Shown here piece by piece: positions 60,252 to 64,000 of a DNA stretch of 64,000 nt. Location: positions 62,001 through 126,000 of the forward strand of contig PNAJ01000059.1 of assembly GCA_003170295.1 (NCBI GenBank), given 5' to 3'. The notes below the pieces were generated by a model. The model was not told the origin of the DNA and made no database searches. It saw only the letters and a program-made list of their open reading frames with translations. The translations under genes and the position numbers were made by a program. Source of the stretch: Bryobacterales bacterium. GTDB taxonomy: Bacteria > Acidobacteriota > Terriglobia > Bryobacterales > Bryobacteraceae. Every line of letters begins with the position of its first letter. The first letter of the stretch is position 1.

Positions 60252-62021
60252 GTGTATCTTTACAAAGACGCCCACGGCACGGTGATCTACGTCGGCAAGG
60301 CGAAGAATCTGCGCGCCCGCGTCCGCAGCTACTTCAATGTCGACCGCCTGGCCGAGTCGAAGACCGGGACGCTGATCCACGAAGCGCGGAACATCGATTT
60401 TATTCAGGTTGACAACGAGAAGGAAGCCCTCGCGCTTGAAAACAACCTCATCAAGCAGTGGAAGCCTCGCTACAATATCCTGCTGCGGGACGACAAGACG
60501 TATCCGTACATCAAGCTGACGGCGGAGAAATATCCGCGCGTTTACGTGACTCGGAGACTGCGTAAGGACGGCTCCTCCTACTTCGGCCCTTATTTTCCGG
60601 GGAACCTGGCGCACCGGCTGGTGCACTTCATTCATCGCCACTTCAAAGTGCCCTCCTGCCGCATCGATCTGACGCGCAAGCACTCGCATCCGTGCCTGGA
60701 ATATCACATCCATCGATGCCTGGGTCCGTGTGTGGAAGGGCTCACGACAGATGAGCGTTACGCCGAGGCGGTTCGTTCCGTGCGCATGTTTCTCGAAGGC
60801 CGGCATAAGGATCTGGCGCAGGAACTGCGGTCGCGCATTCAAGTCGCCAGCCTCGATACTCGATACGAGGAAGCGGCCGCGCTGCATGAACTGGTGCGCA
60901 CCGTGGAGGAGTTGGGCGAAAAGCAAAAGATGGCTTCGACCGATGGCGGCGATACCGACATTTTTGCTTATTACGCGGAGGTGCCTCTCATCGCGGTAAA
61001 TCTGTTCCATCTTCGGAACGGGCATATTGTCGACCGTCGCGAATTTTTCTGGGAGGACCAGAGGGAATTCGATGCACCGGAATTTTTCGCGTCGTTGCTC
61101 AAGCAGGTTTATCTGGACGATCCCTATGTGCCCGCTGTGATCCATGTGCCGGCGGATTTCGAGGAGCGCGAGGTTTTAGAGGACTTTTTATCGGAAAAAC
61201 GCGGCCGAAAAGTCGAGATTCACACGCCGCAGCGCGGGCAGAAGAAGGCGATGCTCGAACTTGTGGAATCGAACGCGCGCCACAGTTTCGAGCAGCGTTT
61301 CCGCGTGCTGAAGCCGACGTCGAAGGCGATTTCCGGGGCGTTGCAGGATGCGCTCGGCCTCGAAAATGCGCCGCAGCGAATCGAATGCTTCGATATTTCG
61401 CATATTCAGGGAACCGATAAAGTCGCCAGCATGGTGGTGTGGGAAAACGGGCGGATGAAGAAGGCGGACTATCGTAAATTCATCATCAAGACAGTGGAGG
61501 GCAACAACGATTTCGCCTCGATGCGTGAGGTGATCGGCAGAAGGTACGGGCGATTGAAAGAAGAGGGCGCCGCGCGGCCCGGGCTCGTGCTGGTCGACGG
61601 AGGACTGGGGCAATTGCATGCCGCGGCTGCCGCGCTCGAAGAGCTCGGAATCACGGATCAGCCGCTGGCGTCGATCGCCAAGCGCGAAGAGTGGATTTAC
61701 GTTTACGGGCAGGAAGAAGAACCGATCGTGCTTGACAAATTTTCACCAGTGCTGCACCTGGTGCAGACGGTGCGGGACGAGGCCCATCGCTTTGCGGTGA
61801 CATTCCATCGCACGCGGCGCAATGAGAGCCGCATGCGGAGTGAGCTGGATCTGATTCCGGGGATCGGGGAGAAGACGGTGATGAAGCTGCTGCGCCATTT
61901 CGGTAGCCTGGAACGAGTGCGCGAAGCTCCAGAGGAGGAACTCGCGCGGGTCGCCGGCCGGGCCGCCGCGCGCAAACTAAAAAATTCTAAGGCATCGGCA
62001 TCGATCGAATTGGCGCCTTAG
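60252..62021 (+). CDS. uvrC: Excinuclease ABC subunit C (UvrC)
   Basis: UvrC makes the dual incisions in nucleotide excision repair. Features: GIY-YIG nuclease domain (GVYLYKDAHGTVIYVGKA), UVR motif around residue 195, RNase-H-like endonuclease domain, and C-terminal HhH (IPGIGEKTVMKLLRHFGSLE). The conserved N-terminal segment LREKASELPLLPG lies upstream of GTG 60252 in an open frame that extends back to 60192 (after an in-frame TAA at 60189), with only ATT, ATA or CTG as possible starts. So the true start may be a non-canonical codon near 60192, or CTG at 60234. GTG 60252 would lose about 20 conserved residues. Confidence 0.92.
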   Translation: MYLYKDAHGTVIYVGKAKNLRARVRSYFNVDRLAESKTGTLIHEARNIDFIQVDNEKEALALENNLIKQWKPRYNILLRDDKTYPYIKLTAEKYPRVYVTRRLRKDGSSYFGPYFPGNLAHRLVHFIHRHFKVPSCRIDLTRKHSHPCLEYHIHRCLGPCVEGLTTDERYAEAVRSVRMFLEGRHKDLAQELRSRIQVASLDTRYEEAAALHELVRTVEELGEKQKMASTDGGDTDIFAYYAEVPLIAVNLFHLRNGHIVDRREFFWEDQREFDAPEFFASLLKQVYLDDPYVPAVIHVPADFEEREVLEDFLSEKRGRKVEIHTPQRGQKKAMLELVESNARHSFEQRFRVLKPTSKAISGALQDALGLENAPQRIECFDISHIQGTDKVASMVVWENGRMKKADYRKFIIKTVEGNNDFASMREVIGRRYGRLKEEGAARPGLVLVDGGLGQLHAAAAALEELGITDQPLASIAKREEWIYVYGQEEEPIVLDKFSPVLHLVQTVRDEAHRFAVTFHRTRRNESRMRSELDLIPGIGEKTVMKLLRHFGSLERVREAPEEELARVAGRAAARKLKNSKASASIELAP

Positions 62022-62383
62022 AATAAGTCGCCGATATCTTTTGCAATCGAGCGAGCTTCCAGGTGGATCAAACCTGCATTCCCACCCTGCGGGCTGATCA
62101 CCGCTAACACCGCTTTTGAACCGGCCGAGTAGACGAACAGCGCGCCTTCATCGGACTGAATGGATACCTCGCCCAACGCTCCAGCGCTCATGCTTTCGCT
62201 GATGCGGCGTCCCAGACTGGATGCAGCGGCAGCCATCGCTGCCACGCGGTTCGGATCCTGCCCATTCGAAAACGAATGCGCGATTGGAAGTCCTTCATTG
62301 GACGCCAACAGGACGCCCTTCAATTCTGGAATTGCTGTGCGCAAAGCCTCGATGTGGACTTTTAGCGCGTCACCTTTTGCCAT
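62018..62383 (-). CDS. Roadblock/LC7-domain protein (MglB-like)
   Basis: A 121-residue single Roadblock/LC7 domain: LRTAIPELKGVLLASNEGLP, AAASSLGRRISESMSAGALG, then FVYSAGSKAVLAVISPQGG. Such proteins act as GAPs or partners of small Ras-like GTPases (MglA-like) controlling polarity or motility. No GTPase gene is adjacent, so a partner must be elsewhere. AGGAG lies just upstream of ATG 62383. Confidence 0.88.
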   Translation of the reverse strand: MAKGDALKVHIEALRTAIPELKGVLLASNEGLPIAHSFSNGQDPNRVAAMAAAASSLGRRISESMSAGALGEVSIQSDEGALFVYSAGSKAVLAVISPQGGNAGLIHLEARSIAKDIGDLF

Positions 62384-62780
62384 GTTACTTCTCCTTCACG
62401 TGTCCCCGACGAAAATTTTTCTGACGCCCAGCGAAACAAATTCTCCGCGAGAGCGAACCCTGCGCAACACTATGCGCAAGCACAAGGATAATCGACCATT
62501 AGGAGAATAACTTTAACCCGCGACGGGGGAAACGTACGAATTGGAAGTCAAAGTGCCCGGTAGTCCCGTAGCCCATTCTGGGGGTGGGCCTACTGTTCCA
62601 ATTTGGAAATTCTGGCTGATGAATTCTTCGTTCCTAAAGTGCCGATGGCATAGTCTCTAAGGCCTTTGTCGTAAGAGTACCTAAGGCGACCACCTCAAAT
62701 TGGCTCCATAAGTGCTTTACCGCATGGAAAGACGTAAGAGGGCCCTTTAGCATTAGGGCAGAAGGGACGATCTAAAGAAC
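62384..62780. other. Gene-free region between divergent genes
   Basis: About 400 bases with no convincing open frame. Seen: GTAGCCCATTCTGGGGGTGG then GCCTAC (62567-62592), a short palindrome, and a run of AT-rich spacing near 62460-62520. No riboswitch or RNA gene recognised; it probably holds the two divergent promoters. Confidence 0.45.
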
Positions 62781-64000
62781 ATGCGGTGTCTGTATTGCGG
62801 CAAGGAGTTGGCGCTCCTAAAACGTTGGACGGGGGGTGGAGAATTTTGTTCCGACGCTCACCGGCAAAGGTATCAGGAAGAATATAACCAGCTTGCGCTC
62901 AATCGCCTGTTGCAAGCAAAGCCATCTGGCGAAGCGCTGCCTGGGGTGGAGACCAAAGCCGCACCGGCCGCCGAGCCAAAACCTACCGCTCCCCCGCCTC
63001 CTGAGCGCAGTTCTTTGAAGGTATCCGAAGGGAACCGGCCAAAGCCCACTCATCGCGACATCCCCGCCCCGGTCTCGGCTCGGGTGGAGAGGCCCGATTC
63101 GATACTAAGGGAAGAACCGGAGCCGGCCGCAGCTCCCGTGGCAACTACTATCGCAGGACCCCCGGTTTTTAAAGCGCCAGCTTCGCCGGAAGAACCGGCA
63201 CCGGCCCAAGCGGCTGGATTTCTCGTACAACTGCCATTCCCGATCCTGACGGATGTGGCGCGGGTATTTCGTCCGGATATGGAGTTTCTGGCGGCAGTCT
63301 CAGCGGCGCTGCCAAGTCACACCTTTGAACCTTTAAATTCGCGCCAGGATACTTATCAACTGGAAACGGCTGGACTTGTGACCTACCAGCCATCTAACCG
63401 AGCCTCGAATTACACCGCGAACGGCTCAGGAGAACGGCGGCTGGAGGTGCGCGACTTCGTGCGTACCGCTCCCATTGTCGAAATCGACCTGAGCCCGGCT
63501 GGTGAAACGGGATTGGAGACTTCAAGCGAAGCCATGGATATTCTAATTTTTCCTCAACCGCCGCAAGGGTTGCCGGTACTTTGGCACGAACCGCCTGTTG
63601 GATTCGCCATGGGCGCAACGGAACTTGGCGATTTAGCGCGCCTCTCCTTCACCACGACCGGTTTTGCCGAAGAAGACGAATCGAAGGAGTCGGAACGTCA
63701 CACGGACCCGGCCGTGGAGCAACCGCCCGCCATCGCCGTTGCCCCGCAAATTCACGCCGAGCCGAAGCTCTTGGCTGCCGTCGAAGCGATCGCCGAAGTC
63801 GCGCCGGAGCCAGTCGTGCAAGCTGCACCGGCACCGGAGCCTGATCCCGAACCCGTTGTTCAACATGTGGCGGAGCCTGTCTTGAACCATGTCGTCGAAC
63901 CTGTGGTCGACCATTTAGCGGAGCCAGCCCAGCCCGTTCCGGACGCGGTCACGAAACCTCTTCCGCTAGTGCTGCACGTGGCCACGCCAAGCAAGGGAAA
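62781..64000 (+). CDS. Cys/His zinc-finger-start, Pro/Ala-rich protein (partial)
   Basis: The gene begins at ATG 62781 and runs off the right edge after ~406 codons without a stop. The N-terminus has a likely zinc-binding motif, C-x2-C-x17-C-x3-H in MRCLYCGKELALLKRWTGGG then FCSDAHRQRYQEEYNQLALN. The rest is Pro/Ala/Glu-rich and low-complexity, with degenerate EPVVQHVAEPVLNHVVEPVV-like repeats near the visible end. A folded region around residues ~150-280 is suggested by more balanced composition (QLPFPILTDVARVFRPDM). Function unknown. Confidence 0.75.
   Translation, partial: MRCLYCGKELALLKRWTGGGEFCSDAHRQRYQEEYNQLALNRLLQAKPSGEALPGVETKAAPAAEPKPTAPPPPERSSLKVSEGNRPKPTHRDIPAPVSARVERPDSILREEPEPAAAPVATTIAGPPVFKAPASPEEPAPAQAAGFLVQLPFPILTDVARVFRPDMEFLAAVSAALPSHTFEPLNSRQDTYQLETAGLVTYQPSNRASNYTANGSGERRLEVRDFVRTAPIVEIDLSPAGETGLETSSEAMDILIFPQPPQGLPVLWHEPPVGFAMGATELGDLARLSFTTTGFAEEDESKESERHTDPAVEQPPAIAVAPQIHAEPKLLAAVEAIAEVAPEPVVQAAPAPEPDPEPVVQHVAEPVLNHVVEPVVDHLAEPAQPVPDAVTKPLPLVLHVATPSKG

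Noticed and set aside
62384..62780. Possible c-di-GMP or other riboswitch in the 400-base gap
   Set aside because: No recognisable aptamer pattern was found; only a short palindrome.

Overview
This window is GC-rich, gene-dense bacterial DNA that looks like a member of the Acidobacteriota, most likely the Solibacter/Bryobacter lineage. Supporting signs are a secreted protein with the TIGR03437 (Solibacter) C-terminal domain, two VWFA-related acidobacterial proteins, two PEP-CTERM metalloproteases, hopanoid gene hpnJ, and many short palindromic repeats. No rRNA, tRNA, CRISPR array or prophage was seen. Both ends cut genes: hpnJ on the left, and a Cys-rich-start, Pro/Ala-rich protein on the right.

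Layout. 1-6.8 kb: hpnJ with a LolA-like secreted protein, comEC, and a gluconate-dehydrogenase-like pair (TAT-type small subunit plus GMC flavoprotein). 6.9-12.4 kb: a secreted TPR-like protein with an MFS transporter, a glycosyltransferase fused to a GNAT domain, and a DUF465 protein. 12.4-16.1 kb: a surface-protein block with two VWFA proteins, an LPxTA-tailed protein and a class D-like sortase translationally coupled to one VWFA gene. 16.1-20.5 kb: phosphoglucomutase and an M14 peptidase. 20.7-29.3 kb: one long minus-strand run, lpdA, lipB, E2 acyltransferase, aldose epimerase, sorbitol-type dehydrogenase, rhaB, then a DUF2442/DUF2971/membrane-protein trio. 29.4-35.5 kb: a DUF6883/DUF4926 pair, ECF sigma with a putative anti-sigma, a secreted protein, an HtrA protease, an aspartyl-protease pair and a POTRA-repeat protein. 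35.5-39.3 kb: a DsrE-family gene with an in-frame UGA, a ParS-like antitoxin domain, fliD, and a family-39-type membrane glycosyltransferase. 39.4-42.3 kb: an NHL protein, a very acidic papain-like protease, and a REP-associated tyrosine transposase (RAYT) flanked by inverted REPs. 42.4-49.5 kb: PilZ, a nitrogen-control group (amt, glnB, glnD), LysE and RecQ. 49.6-64 kb: secreted proteins, UDG family 5, two PEP-CTERM metalloproteases, an AAA+ ATPase, UvrC and Roadblock/LC7.

The observations most worth following up are these. (1) A DsrE-like protein whose conserved Cys codon is UGA, giving a UxxC motif, with a bacterial-SECIS-like hairpin directly downstream and continued reading to a stop that abuts the neighbouring gene: a candidate selenoprotein that standard gene calling truncates. 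(2) A sortase, VWFA and LPxTA gene block in a diderm phylum, which coexists with PEP-CTERM (exosortase-type) substrates. (3) A RAYT/REP unit with matching REP copies elsewhere in the window. (4) Several palindromic repeat families inserted in frame inside conserved genes (comEC, a GT39 enzyme, a GT4 enzyme, E2 linkers, the lipB N-terminus), including one element read in two different frames in two unrelated proteins.
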